Positions 9,406-17,588 of a DNA stretch of 64,000 nucleotides are shown here, in pieces. Both the position numbers and the translations under genes were made by a program. Below the pieces are notes generated by a model. That model saw only the letters and a program-made list of their open reading frames with translations. It had not been told where the DNA came from and did no database searches. The stretch is from Thermomicrobiales bacterium (GTDB taxonomy: Bacteria > Chloroflexota > Chloroflexia > Thermomicrobiales > CFX8): NCBI GenBank assembly GCA_037045155.1, contig JBAOIG010000002.1:248001-312000 (forward strand), written 5' to 3'. The stretch's first letter is position 1. Every line of letters begins with the position of its first letter.

Positions 9406-9702
9406 CTATCCGCCGGCCATCGCCCCGACGATCGAGAACGGCTCCTGGCCGGACGCGACGGCTGCCGGCAGTGGCGCGTCGGGCGGCTCGTGGGAGAGAT
9501 CCTCGGAGCAGGCGAAGAAACGCAGAAACGGCCGGCGCGCCTGCGTCGCGTGGTCACGGACTGTTCCTCGCAGCATCGGGTAGTCCGCCTCGAGCGCGTC
9601 GAGGATGGCCCGCTGGGTAACAGGGCCATCGACAACCAGCTCGACCTCGCGGCCTACCTGGGCCAGGTTGCGCAGGTGGTAGGGCAGCTCGACGCGGATC
9701 AT
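9406..9702 (-). CDS. MoaD/ThiS-like small sulfur-carrier protein
   Basis: 98 residues starting at ATG 9702, which overlaps the stop of the upstream propeller gene (ATGA). The beginning 'MIRVELPYHLRNLAQVGREV' and the segment 'VTQRAILDALEADYPMLRGT' match the beta-grasp MoaD/ThiS pattern. The chain ends in Gly-Gly ('VGAMAGG'), the tail that is adenylated and thiocarboxylated in sulfur carriers or conjugated in ubiquitin-like modifiers. No MoeB/ThiF-type activating enzyme lies next to it. The overlap with the BNR propeller suggests the two proteins work together, for example as carrier and target, but that is inference. Confidence 0.75.
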   Translation of the reverse strand: MIRVELPYHLRNLAQVGREVELVVDGPVTQRAILDALEADYPMLRGTVRDHATQARRPFLRFFACSEDLSHEPPDAPLPAAVASGQEPFSIVGAMAGG

Positions 9703-10814
9703 GGCAGCGTCTGCACTTCGATCGACGTCACGGCCGGCAGGTCGCGGACGATCGCGTTCCAGGTGTCGCCAGAGTCGGCCGAAGCGTAAACCTGGCCGCC
9801 TGTCGTACCGAAATAGACGCCGCATGAGTCGAGCCGGTCGACCGCCATCGCGTCGCGCAGGATATTGACGTAGCAATCCTGTTGCGGAAGGCCCTCGGTC
9901 AGCGCCTCCCATTCGTTGCCGCCGGTGCGGCTGCGGTAGACCCGCAGCTTGCCCTCCGGCGGGAAGTGCTCGGAATCGCTCTTGATCGGAACAACGTAGA
10001 TCGTCTCCGGCTCGTGGGCGTGGACGGCGATCGGGAAGCCGAAGTCGCTCGGGAGATTGCCGCTGACCTCGTGCCACAACTCGCCGGCGTCGTCGCTGCG
10101 CATCACGTCCCAGTGCTTTTGCATGAACAGGACGTCCGGCCGCGTGGGGTGCATCGCGACGCAGTGGACGCAGTGGCCAACATCGGCGTTCGGGTCGGGC
10201 AGCTCGAAGTCGGAGCGCAGGCCCCGGTTGATCGACCGCCAGGTCTGACCGCCGTCATCGGTGCGGAACGTGCCGGCCGCCGAGATCGCGACGACGATGC
10301 GGTCGGGGTTGGCCGGGTCGAGGACGATCGTGTGCAGACACATGCCGCCCGCCCCCGGCTGCCAGAGGTGACCCTTGACATCGCGCAGGCAGGCCAACTC
10401 CTGCCAGCTCTGCCCACCGTCGGTCGACTTGAACAGCGCGGCATCCTCGACCCCGGCGTAGACAGTATCCGGCTCACTGAGCGAGGGCTCGAGGTGCCAG
10501 ACGCGGTTGAACTCCCATGGGTGCTGGGTGCCGTCGTACCACTGGTGCGTGCCGGGGTCGCCGACATACTGGAAGGCGTTGCCGACTGGCTCCCATGTCG
10601 CGCCGCCGTCGTCGGAGCGCTGGATCGTCTGGCCAAACCAGCCGCTGGACTGCGAAGCGTAGATACGGTCCGGGTTCACCGGCGAGCCTTTGAGGTGATA
10701 GATCTCCCAGCCGGCGAAGAGCGGGCCTTGCACGTCCCACGCCTGCCGCTGCTCGTCCGATGTCAGGATAAACGCCCCCTTACGCGTGCCGACGAGGACT
10801 CGTACTCCGGGCAT
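9699..10814 (-). CDS. BNR/sortilin-type beta-propeller protein
   Basis: 371 residues built from repeated blades with the Asp-box pattern, for example 'IQRSDDGGATWEPVG', 'LFKSTDGGQSWQELA', 'TFRTDDGGQTWRSI' and 'VYASADSGDTWNAIV'. There is no signal peptide, so the protein is probably cytosolic, unlike secreted sialidases of the same fold. ATG 10814 follows AAAGGGA. A near-consensus promoter lies about 100 bases upstream on the same strand. The gene overlaps the MoaD/ThiS-like gene at its 3' end. No catalytic residues of sialidases are evident, so I would not call it a sialidase. Confidence 0.85.
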   Translation of the reverse strand: MPGVRVLVGTRKGAFILTSDEQRQAWDVQGPLFAGWEIYHLKGSPVNPDRIYASQSSGWFGQTIQRSDDGGATWEPVGNAFQYVGDPGTHQWYDGTQHPWEFNRVWHLEPSLSEPDTVYAGVEDAALFKSTDGGQSWQELACLRDVKGHLWQPGAGGMCLHTIVLDPANPDRIVVAISAAGTFRTDDGGQTWRSINRGLRSDFELPDPNADVGHCVHCVAMHPTRPDVLFMQKHWDVMRSDDAGELWHEVSGNLPSDFGFPIAVHAHEPETIYVVPIKSDSEHFPPEGKLRVYRSRTGGNEWEALTEGLPQQDCYVNILRDAMAVDRLDSCGVYFGTTGGQVYASADSGDTWNAIVRDLPAVTSIEVQTLP

Positions 10815-10902
10815 GTGTCGTCCCTTTCGGTGAGGTGTGTCACGCGGCTCATCGAAGATTCGGGCGCCGATGGGTCGCGTACGTTCGCGGAACACGTCGC
10901 CG

Positions 10903-10931
10903 ATTGTAGTAATAGGTTGACCGCCAGTCAA
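10903..10931 (-). promoter_or_regulatory. Sigma70-type promoter for the BNR/MoaD-like pair
   Basis: On the minus strand, TTGACT (10931-10926) and TACAAT (10908-10903) are separated by exactly 17 bases. This is the closest match to consensus I saw in the window. It points at the BNR gene starting at 10814. Confidence 0.6.
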
Positions 10932-10933
10932 CC
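10915..10933. promoter_or_regulatory. Inverted repeat overlapping the -35 box (possible operator)
   Basis: GGTTGAC, five bases, GTCAACC forms a perfect 7-bp inverted repeat that includes the TTGACT hexamer of the minus-strand promoter. A bound repressor (a TetR-type site would look like this) would block the promoter. No regulator gene is adjacent. Confidence 0.4.
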
Positions 10934-11214
10934 TGTCCAACAGGACGGGCTGTAGCTGTCCGACCACGCAGCACGGGTTATCGCCGGGGGCAGCTGAACC
11001 GGCGCAATGAGCCCCCTCATGATCGAAGGATGTCCCGTCGTCGACCTCAATCTCGTGGGTAATCAACGAGACGCAGACTCGAGCGACGGACAAGGATCGC
11101 GCCCGTGGCCTATCTCGGTGTCATTCGCTTCGACCAGGTCAGCATCCTGACCCGCAAGTCGCGGCGGGTCGTTTACACTGCCACTGGTCGATAGAGTGTT
11201 GGAGGAGTGGGCAG

Positions 11215-12843
11215 ATGGCGACGTACGATGCGCTGATTCGTGGCGGCAGGGTGATCGATGGGTCGGGCAACCCGTGGTTCTACGGGGATGTTGCGATCGC
11301 GGGCGGCAAGGTCGCGGCAATCGCGCCGGCCGGCAGGATCGACCCGGCGAGCGCCGGCGAGGTGATCGACGCCAGCGGGCATGTCGTCTGTCCCGGCTTC
11401 ATCGACATCCAGTCGCACTCACTGATCCCGCTGTTCAGCGACCCGCGGTCGCTGTCGAAGATCACCCAGGGGGTGACGACCGAGATCATGGGCGAGGGCT
11501 GGACGCCGGCCCCGTTCGGCGGGCGGATCGAGAAGCCGCTCGGCGGCTACGACCGCGCGCCAGAGGGAATGGTCGAGGTCATCCGCGGCTGGACGCGCTT
11601 TGCCGACTGGATCGACTGGCTCAGCAACCGCGGCGCGTCGGTCAACTTCGGCTCGTTCCTCGGCGGCGGCACGGTGCGCGAGTACGTCAAGGGCTGGGAG
11701 ATGGGCGACCTGACGCCCGCGGAGATGGAGCAGACCCGCCAGGTCGTCCGCGAGGCGATGGAGGACGGCGCGTTCGGCGTCGCGACGGCGCTGATCTACC
11801 CGCCGAACTCCTACACCACCGACGCCGAGCTGTACGCAATGTGCGAGGTGATCGCCGAATACGGCGGCGTCTACATCACCCACATGCGCTCGGAGGCGGA
11901 CACGTTCCTCGAGGAGCTGGAGAAGACGCTCGACCTGCCACGCCAGACCGGCTGCGCGCTGGAGCTCTACCACCTGAAGGTCGGCGGCCGGCGCAACTGG
12001 GACAAGATGACGCGGGCCATCGCGATGGTCAACGCGGCGCGCACCGAAGGCCTGGACGTGACCTCGGACATGTACCCGTACATCGCCGGCGGGACCGGGC
12101 TGGCATCGTCGCTGCCGAACTGGGCAGCGGCCGACGGAAAGCTGATGGACAACCTGCGCGACCCGGTGATGCGGGAGAAGCTCCGCCACGAGCTGGTCGA
12201 GCCGACCGGCGGCTGGGAGGCGCTGGCGACGCTGGCCGGCCCGGAGGGGGTGCTGGTCACCGAGCTGACCGCCGAGCAGAACCAGCAGTACTCCGGCAAG
12301 CTGCTGGGCGAGATCGCCGACGCACGCGGCCAGCACTGGGCCGACTGTCTGATGGACCTTGTGCTGGAGGACGGCGACCACTGGATCAGCGCCATCTACT
12401 TCATGATGAGCGAGGTCAACCTGCCGCTCCAGCTGCAGCAGCCATGGATGAAGGTCTCGACCGACGCCCCCGGCGTCGATCCCGAGGTCGCCCGGGCGCA
12501 CGGCCCGGTCCACCCACGTTCCTACGGCACCTACCCGCGCGTGCTGGGCAAGTACGTCCGGGAGGAGGGCGCGCTGGAGCTGGAGGACGCCGTGCGCAAG
12601 ATGACCTCGGCGGTCGCCGACCGGCTGATGCTGCGCGACCGGGGATTGCTGCGCGAGGGGATGCAGGCCGACGTGGTCATCTTCGACCCGGCGACGGTCG
12701 GCGACAACGCCACGTTCGAGGACCCGCACCAGCACTCGACCGGCATCCGCGATGTCTGGGTCAACGGCGGCCGCGTGCTGCGCGACGGCCAGCACACGGG
12801 GGCCACGCCGGGGCAGGCGGTGTATGGGCCGGGACGGGGGTAG
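11215..12843 (+). CDS. N-acyl-D-amino-acid deacylase family amidohydrolase (intact paralogue)
   Basis: 542 residues, close to the usual length of D-aminoacylase-type amidohydrolases. It has the small beta domain at both ends, the 'VVCPGFIDIQSHS' strand, 'LSKITQGVTTEIMGEGW', 'VYITHMRSEADTF', 'ALELYHLKVGG' and a late catalytic-loop region. The first histidine of the canonical HxH metal motif is replaced by glutamine (QSH), so metal loading may differ from the characterised enzyme. The family removes acyl groups from N-acyl-D-amino acids or related compounds. ATG 11215 follows GGAGGAG. It closely resembles the broken copy at 3503-5136, so the two arose by duplication. Confidence 0.87.
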   Translation: MATYDALIRGGRVIDGSGNPWFYGDVAIAGGKVAAIAPAGRIDPASAGEVIDASGHVVCPGFIDIQSHSLIPLFSDPRSLSKITQGVTTEIMGEGWTPAPFGGRIEKPLGGYDRAPEGMVEVIRGWTRFADWIDWLSNRGASVNFGSFLGGGTVREYVKGWEMGDLTPAEMEQTRQVVREAMEDGAFGVATALIYPPNSYTTDAELYAMCEVIAEYGGVYITHMRSEADTFLEELEKTLDLPRQTGCALELYHLKVGGRRNWDKMTRAIAMVNAARTEGLDVTSDMYPYIAGGTGLASSLPNWAAADGKLMDNLRDPVMREKLRHELVEPTGGWEALATLAGPEGVLVTELTAEQNQQYSGKLLGEIADARGQHWADCLMDLVLEDGDHWISAIYFMMSEVNLPLQLQQPWMKVSTDAPGVDPEVARAHGPVHPRSYGTYPRVLGKYVREEGALELEDAVRKMTSAVADRLMLRDRGLLREGMQADVVIFDPATVGDNATFEDPHQHSTGIRDVWVNGGRVLRDGQHTGATPGQAVYGPGRG

Positions 12844-12848
12844 GGGGG

Positions 12849-13436
12849 TCAGGAAGACCGGGTTCGCCAGTTCAGGAACGCCGCCTCAGTCCGGTTAAGT
12901 TCGTCGACCCAGTTTCTCTTGAGCGGGATTGCACCGAACTCGGTGATGGCGAGGCGGATGATTGCCTCGACAGAGACACGGCCGGTTGGAATGTGGATCT
13001 TGTGGAAGTCCCGTGGGCGAATCGGTGCGTCCTGGGCGATGATCGCACTTCCGGCGTGCAGGTGGGGAAATGTGACAACGCCATCGCCTTCGGCCTCGGG
13101 AGTCCAATGAAATGTCAGAAGTTCGGTGTGGTCATCAGACCGCAGGTCGTAGAAGTACTCAACTATCTGGATCTTGTAGGGGCCGCGAGGATCTGAAGGT
13201 TCTTCGGTCTTGATGATGCGGACCTGTTGCCCGACGGACATGTACACGGGCAGGATACCGGCTGCCGTTCGCAAGCGCACCGGGTTGAGATCGTTCAGCA
13301 GAACGGAGTAGATCGTCCCGACCTCGTATGTATGCTGGCGCGACGCCGTGAGGCGTTCCTGCGTCACGCAGTTCAATGCGCTTCTGAGTGGATCGATAAA
13401 CTGCTGAAACGCGGCGTTGGGATTCCGGCCGGCCAC
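12849..13436 (-). CDS. Hypothetical protein of a two-gene unit
   Basis: 195 residues; I do not recognise the family with confidence. Visible features are a histidine-rich segment near residues 105-130 ('LLTFHWTPEAEGDG', 'VTFPHLHAGSAI') and a mostly beta N-terminal half. There is no signal peptide or membrane segment. It starts four bases after the stop of the small gene at 13440-13661, so the two are almost certainly co-transcribed. The layout (small protein first, then a 20-kDa protein, no other neighbours) resembles toxin-antitoxin or similar two-gene modules, but sequence alone does not prove that. Convergent with the D-aminoacylase, only a few bases away. Confidence 0.6.
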   Translation of the reverse strand: MAGRNPNAAFQQFIDPLRSALNCVTQERLTASRQHTYEVGTIYSVLLNDLNPVRLRTAAGILPVYMSVGQQVRIIKTEEPSDPRGPYKIQIVEYFYDLRSDDHTELLTFHWTPEAEGDGVVTFPHLHAGSAIIAQDAPIRPRDFHKIHIPTGRVSVEAIIRLAITEFGAIPLKRNWVDELNRTEAAFLNWRTRSS

Positions 13437-13439
13437 GGC

Positions 13440-13661
13440 TCAGGCGTCGGTGAGTGGGATCAGCATCGCGACGCGGCGAACCTCGGAGCGATCAGGATCG
13501 GGGATCCGGCCGGCGCGATACTCACGCACGAACACCTCGCCGCTCATGCCAAGGTACTTCCGCGCCTGACGGTCGAGAATCTCGCGTCCCTCCTCAGAGG
13601 AGACATACTTCATCCCGCGATCTGTGCTGGTGAATGATCTCGATGGATACCTGATCGCCAT
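13440..13661 (-). CDS. Small hypothetical protein, first gene of the two-gene unit
   Basis: 73 residues. The core 'ARKYLGMSGEVFVREYRAG' followed by 'DRSEVRRVAMLIPL' is a pattern I associate with small conserved proteins in antitoxin-like positions, but I cannot name the family. A ribosome-binding site (GAGGAGGA) precedes ATG 13661. It is followed directly by the 195-residue gene. Predicted soluble and mainly helical. Confidence 0.55.
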   Translation of the reverse strand: MAIRYPSRSFTSTDRGMKYVSSEEGREILDRQARKYLGMSGEVFVREYRAGRIPDPDRSEVRRVAMLIPLTDA

Positions 13662-14262
13662 GTTCTCCTCCTCTCGCTACGCTGCACTAGTAGCGTAACA
13701 CCGGTCAGAATTCGACACCAAAGTACGGCGCAGGCCGCTGGGGCCGATTGATGGACAGATATCCCGCGCCTCACCGCCGGACGCAGACATACGCTGCCAA
13801 CGTCCCTGAGGAGCGGTCGTCGGACTGCTGGATGGCGAAGCCGGAGCGTTCGAGGATCTGGGTGTATGTGCTGTGCTCGGCGCGAGTGAGACGACAGGCG
13901 GGATCAGGGTACTCGTCGCCAGCAAGAGCACACTCAGCCGGGGTGGGGCGTTGGCGCTCCTTGCAGGTCAGACGGCCGCGGCTACCACAAGGCGGCGGAC
14001 AGGGCCGGGCGGGGCCGAGCGCAGATCCACGACGCGGCCTGACCGCAGCCGAGCGGAGGAGATCCTTCGCTGCGGCTCGGAATGACAAAGGGCGGGACCG
14101 GCTGTCACCCGGCTGGCTTGTCATCCTGAGCGCGCACGCGAAGGATCTCTCCTGCGATCGACTGGCGCCAGCGTGGGAGAGATTCCTCGCTGAGGCTCGG
14201 AATGACAAGTATCAGGGGTGGGCGCCGCGGTTGACAGAATCACTGCGGTCGACTACTCAGTA
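13662..14262. other. Intergenic region with dispersed repeats
   Basis: About 600 bases without a convincing gene. The right half (14058-14210) consists of three arms of the dispersed palindromic repeat. The left half has a minus-strand open stretch around 13771-13980 with cysteines ('CALAGDEYPDPACRLTRAEH') that could be a decayed coding remnant, but no start or ribosome-binding site supports it. Confidence 0.45.
14058..14210. repeat. Dispersed palindromic repeat, copy 1
   Basis: Three alternating arms of a unit of the type GATCCTTCGCTGCGGCTCGG plus AATGACA, and its complement TGTCATCCTGAGCG...AAGGATCTC. The same unit recurs at 15571-15717, 18001-18090 and 42123-42218. Arms in opposite orientation can pair into long hairpins. 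Confidence 0.7.
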
Positions 14263-14281
14263 CAGCGACTAGCATGAAGTG
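14259..14281 (+). repeat. Left terminal inverted repeat of the IS630 element with TA site
   Basis: The stretch from 14259 to 14281 is the exact complement of 15489-15511 over 23 bases, including the flanking TA. Confidence 0.85.
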
Positions 14282-15507
14282 TCCAGTTCAGGGACCGGAT
14301 ACAGCCGGCGTAATTTGATGCGTGCGTGCTCCACCATGAAGTGCCATTGCACCGGTTTGGCGCGGCTGTTGCGCCGGGTTGTCCAGGCATCAACCGCCTG
14401 CTGCAAGTCCGTCGGCGTGGGGATGCGCTGATCCAGACATTGGCGCACCAGCGCACTAAACTCCAGTTCGGCGATGTTCAGCCACGAAGCATGCTTGGGG
14501 GTGTAATGCGGTTCCAGCTTGTCGCGAATGCGCTTTGCCTCCCGGGGCGGGAACGCCGCATAGAGTGAGTGGTCGGCATGGATGTTGAGATTGTCGAGCA
14601 CCACCACGATCCGCTCCGCCGTCGGGAAGACCTCATCGACGAGATGGCGCATGGCGACGGCCCAGTCGACCCGGGTGCGCCGCTCGGTGACGGTGATGCC
14701 TCGCTGTCCAAGATGGGGCGCACACCAGAGAAAGAGGTTGGCACTGCCGTGGCGGATATAGGCCGGATCTTCCCGCAGCGCGTGACCGGGTCCAGCTGGC
14801 TGACTGGGACGGACATCGCCCCGGAGTGCTTTGCCACTCTCGTCAAAGCAGACTAGTGGGGACGCAGTGGGTCGATCGGTCGAGCATAGACGTCGAGCAC
14901 ATCTTCCATGGCTGCGACGAATCCCGCATCAGGCTTCCCGGACAGACACCAGCTGCGTTTCAGCCACGGCTTGAGGACGTTTTTTTAAGTGTCATGCGGA
15001 CCGTCTCCGGGCACACCTGGGGGACAATCTCCTGCTCCACCACGGTATCGGCCAGCAAGCGCAGCGTCCAGCGGGCAGCACCCGCTGGTGCAGGACTACA
15101 AGCAAGCGTGGTCAGCCGGGCTTCCGCTGCGCCATCAAAGCGTCGCCGATAGACCCGTGTCGAGGGACGTCGCCCCAGACTGGCGGCCAGACCCTCACGA
15201 CAGCATCGTTCCCGGAGTCGCGCGACCGTCCGGGGACTGCATTCCAGTGCCTCCGCAATCTGGACATCGGTCCACCGTGGTCCGGCGATACTGGCATCGG
15301 CTTTGAGCAGGATGCGGGCGCGTTTAAGGCGCCTGGCATGGGCGGACCCTGTCTCAATGAGCTGGCGCAATTCCGTTCGTTCCGCTGCCGTCAGCCGTAC
15401 CACGTGTTGCTTATTACTCATGCCAGACCCTCCCGCTGGTGCACACAAACTGCGTTGCATCCCATCAGCCAGTTCTGTGCCAACAAGTCACTTCATGCTA
15501 GTCGCTG
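14263..15507 (-). mobile_element. IS630-family insertion sequence, complete ends
   Basis: A 1245-bp element bounded by perfect terminal inverted repeats: CAGCGACTAGCATGAAGTG at 14263-14281 and its complement at 15489-15507. Both ends are flanked by TA (14261-14262 and 15508-15509), the target duplication expected for IS630/Tc1-type elements. It encodes one transposase read in three frames. Perfect 19-bp ends indicate a recent insertion. It sits between dispersed-repeat copies just outside the phage block. Confidence 0.85.
14269..15421 (-). pseudogene. IS630-family transposase, split over three frames
   Basis: The first frame starts at ATG 15421 (GGGAGGG upstream) and carries two helix-turn-helix regions ('RWTDVQIAEALECSPRTVAR'). 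It would stop at 14960 unless the ribosome slips -1 on seven consecutive A (complement of 14980-14986). The -1 frame continues as 'VLKPWLKRSWCLSGKPDAGF' up to a TAG at 14853-14855. A second shift near 14858 reaches the catalytic part, with 'VCFDESG', 'IVVVLDNLNIHAD' and 'NIAELEFSAL' (DDE-type acidic residues), and the stop at 14269 lies in the inverted repeat. The A7 site may be programmed frameshifting. The second shift looks like damage or error, so activity is doubtful. Confidence 0.8.
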
Positions 15508-15511
15508 TACT
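15489..15511 (-). repeat. Right terminal inverted repeat of the IS630 element with TA site
   Basis: Exact complement of 14259-14281 over 23 bases, defining the outer end of the element. Confidence 0.85.
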
Positions 15512-15570
15512 CAGTGCTCCGACCAGCGTGATGTGTCATGCAATGTGGTGCGACAGCCACCCCGGCCGTT

Positions 15571-15717
15571 TGTCATGCTGAGCCTCAGCGAAGCATCTCC
15601 TCATGCTGGACACAGTCGAACGCAAGAGAGATCCTTCGCGTGAGCGCTCAGGATGACAGCGTACAGGGAAGCTGCCAACCTGACACATCATGCTAGTCGA
15701 AGCACTCAGGATGACAG
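15571..15717. repeat. Dispersed palindromic repeat, copy 2
   Basis: Contains TGTCATGCTGAGCCTCAGCG and the opposed arm AGATCCTTCGCGTGAGCGCT followed by CAGGATGACA, plus a third partial arm ending at 15717. The terminase stop codon (15706-15708) lies inside this repeat. A 12-base piece, TCATGCTAGTCG near 15688, also occurs in the IS630 terminal repeat. Confidence 0.65.
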
Positions 15718-17229
15718 GGCAGAGGTGATGCCACGTGCCTCACGGGGTCTCCAGTCGTCGCGGTCGAGGACGGCAACGAGGGCGAACGACATCAGCAGGT
15801 CATCGTGGAGGCGCTGGTCCTCGACGCCCCAGCGCAGAAGCTTGCCGGGGCCGGGGAGAACGGTGTAGCGGCAAGCGGCGAGCTGCTGCCAGAAGCGACG
15901 GTCCAGACGGTGCTGCTCGGCGTCGGCGTCGGGGTCTGGCGCGCAGACCTGGACGCGGCCGGCGTCGATCAGGCCGAGAAGGTCCCAGGCGAGCTGGCTC
16001 TTGGAAGCCGAGGAGAAGACGAACGGGGTGACGACGCGCTCGCCGAGGGTGACGGCGAGGAAGCCGGCCAGCCCGGCCCCGACGCCGGTCGCATCCACGA
16101 CGACGCGCCGCACCCGCCAGACTCGCGTCGCCAGGGCGACGATGCGGTCGTGGAGGACAGGGTGGGGCGTGCCGGTCCACTCGTAGCGGGCGATGATGTC
16201 GTACGACGGAAGGGACGGGGGACGAGGGACGGGGGACGAGGAGAGACCGGGAGGTGAGAGGATGCGGACGACGGTGGCGACGGTGGAGTCGCGGCGGGGA
16301 GCGAGGGCACGGAGGGCGGCGTCCTGGAGGCCGGATTCTTCGGGGCCGGCCACGTCGATGGTGAGGGCGTACGTCGCGCCGGGCGGGTCGGTGGGGTCGG
16401 GGCGGGAGAGTGGCGGGAAGCTGCCACGCAGCGGCTCGCGACGCTCGGGCGGGAACAGGATGCCATCGTCATCGAGCTCCTCCAGCTCGTACTCGGTGCG
16501 GATGTAGGGGTGATGCTCGCCGAGCAGCGCCATCTGGCGCCGAACATAGTCGCCATAGGGCGGCAGCTCGGCGGCGACATCGCGCCAGGGGACGAGGAAG
16601 CGGCGACGGACATCGTCGGCATGCTCGAGGCCGGCCAGCAACCGGAGCTGGCGAGCCAGCAGGGTGGAGCTATTCCAGACGGTGCCCATAAATAGCGTGG
16701 TCGCGTTCGTGGAAGCGGCCATCGGGGCGAAGACGGCGTCCCAGGTGTCCGGCGCGATGTCCTGCGCCTCGTTGGCGACAAGCAGCAGGTCGGCGGTGTT
16801 ACCGCGCGAATGGGCGGTCGGGGCAGCCGAGAGGTAGCGGACCGAAGCGCGGCCCATCTCGACGATCGTGCCCTCGCGGACGCGGTACCGACCGGCGGTG
16901 TACGGGCCATCCAGCCGGGCAAGCAGACGATCGCGGGCGATGATGCCCTGCGGCCGCACGGCCGGGAGGGCGACGACAACGTTGCCACCGATCTGCTGGT
17001 AGCGCCAGAGCAGCCAGGCGCACAGCTGGGCCAGCATCTCGTCCTTGCCGGACTGGCGGGCGAAGACGGCGGCGAACTCCATGCCGCGCCCATCGACGAC
17101 ACTGCCGGCCACTGCCCGCGCGACCGGGGTCTGGTAGGCGCGCAGCCGGTGCGCTGGCGCCTGGACATGGCCGAAGCGGACGACATCGTCCAGCCCAGGA
17201 CGAACGTCGGCGGCGAGGGGGTGCGGCAT
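15706..17229 (-). CDS. terL: Phage terminase large subunit
   Basis: 507 residues from ATG 17229. The ATPase half shows a variant Walker A 'ARQSGKDE' (57-64) and Walker B-like 'LLLVANEAQD' (148-157). The nuclease half shows the acidic triad around 'ALTIDVAG' (D292), 'VVVDATGVG' (D379) and 'HDDLLMSF' (475 on). It cuts and pumps phage DNA into the capsid through the portal. Residues about 331-342 (SSPVPRPPSLPS) are encoded by a low-complexity GACGGGGGACGAGGG repeat that recurs elsewhere in this block, and the last five residues are encoded by a dispersed repeat. It is the third gene of the minus-strand phage arm. Catalytic residues look complete, so the enzyme may be functional. Confidence 0.9.
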   Translation of the reverse strand: MPHPLAADVRPGLDDVVRFGHVQAPAHRLRAYQTPVARAVAGSVVDGRGMEFAAVFARQSGKDEMLAQLCAWLLWRYQQIGGNVVVALPAVRPQGIIARDRLLARLDGPYTAGRYRVREGTIVEMGRASVRYLSAAPTAHSRGNTADLLLVANEAQDIAPDTWDAVFAPMAASTNATTLFMGTVWNSSTLLARQLRLLAGLEHADDVRRRFLVPWRDVAAELPPYGDYVRRQMALLGEHHPYIRTEYELEELDDDGILFPPERREPLRGSFPPLSRPDPTDPPGATYALTIDVAGPEESGLQDAALRALAPRRDSTVATVVRILSPPGLSSSPVPRPPSLPSYDIIARYEWTGTPHPVLHDRIVALATRVWRVRRVVVDATGVGAGLAGFLAVTLGERVVTPFVFSSASKSQLAWDLLGLIDAGRVQVCAPDPDADAEQHRLDRRFWQQLAACRYTVLPGPGKLLRWGVEDQRLHDDLLMSFALVAVLDRDDWRPREARGITSALSS

Positions 17230-17261
17230 AGCGGCGCTCCGTTCGAAACTGGGATGGGGGA

Positions 17262-17308
17262 AGACGGCCCTCACCCCCTGCCCCTCTCCCAATGCTGGGA
17301 GAGGGGGG
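17262..17308. repeat. CTCTCCCAA palindromic repeat, copy 1
   Basis: GGCCCTCACCCCCTGCCCCT followed by CTCCCAATGCTGGGAGAGGG; the second half is a hairpin (CCCCTCTCCCA/TGGGAGAGGGG). It lies between terL and the upstream small membrane-protein gene. All other copies seen are in 23.8-28.6 kb. Confidence 0.7.
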
Positions 17309-17357
17309 AGTTGGGCAGCATTGGCGAGCCGTTCGCGTTTGCCTCGTCCCCCGTCCC

Positions 17358-17588
17358 TCAAACAATCCGCGAGAGGATTTCGCCGATGACGGCGGCGACG
17401 ACGAGGTAGAAGAGGGAGTCGACGCGCTGGCGGGTGGCGGTGACTTCACGGACGAGGTCTTCGACCATCTGGCGGGTAACGACTTCGTAGACGCTTGCCG
17501 GATCGAGATCGACGGGCCGGCGCGGCGGCTCGGGCCGGCGGCCGAGGAGGACACGGGCGAGTCGGGGTATGCGGGTCGTGTCGATCAC
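17358..17588 (-). CDS. Small membrane protein of the terminase module (XhlA-like layout)
   Basis: 76 residues. A basic proline-rich N-terminus is followed by a heptad-like helix ('MVEDLVREVTATRQRVDSLF') and a C-terminal membrane segment ('YLVVAAVIGEILSRIV'). This order, coiled coil then one transmembrane helix at the end, is typical of small phage lysis-accessory or membrane-anchor proteins such as XhlA. The GTG start at 17588 has a near-perfect ribosome-binding site (AGGAGGTGACGC). It overlaps the tail of the upstream frame and precedes terL. Function is inferred from architecture only. Confidence 0.6.
   Translation of the reverse strand: MIDTTRIPRLARVLLGRRPEPPRRPVDLDPASVYEVVTRQMVEDLVREVTATRQRVDSLFYLVVAAVIGEILSRIV

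Larger units (their letters stand above)
10815..11214. other. Divergent intergenic region, no gene seen
   Basis: 400 bases between the minus-strand BNR gene and the plus-strand D-aminoacylase. It holds the promoter and inverted repeat listed separately, and a ribosome-binding site (GGAGGAG) just before 11215. I see no coding frame with a convincing start, and no tRNA. Confidence 0.6.

Noticed and set aside
9699..10814. Calling the BNR propeller a sialidase
   Set aside because: It has Asp-box blades but no signal peptide and none of the sialidase arginine-triad or Tyr/Glu features.
11196..13196. 666-residue plus-strand open frame overlapping the intact D-aminoacylase
   Set aside because: Out-of-frame shadow of the D-aminoacylase with low-complexity Arg/Gly content and no family motifs.
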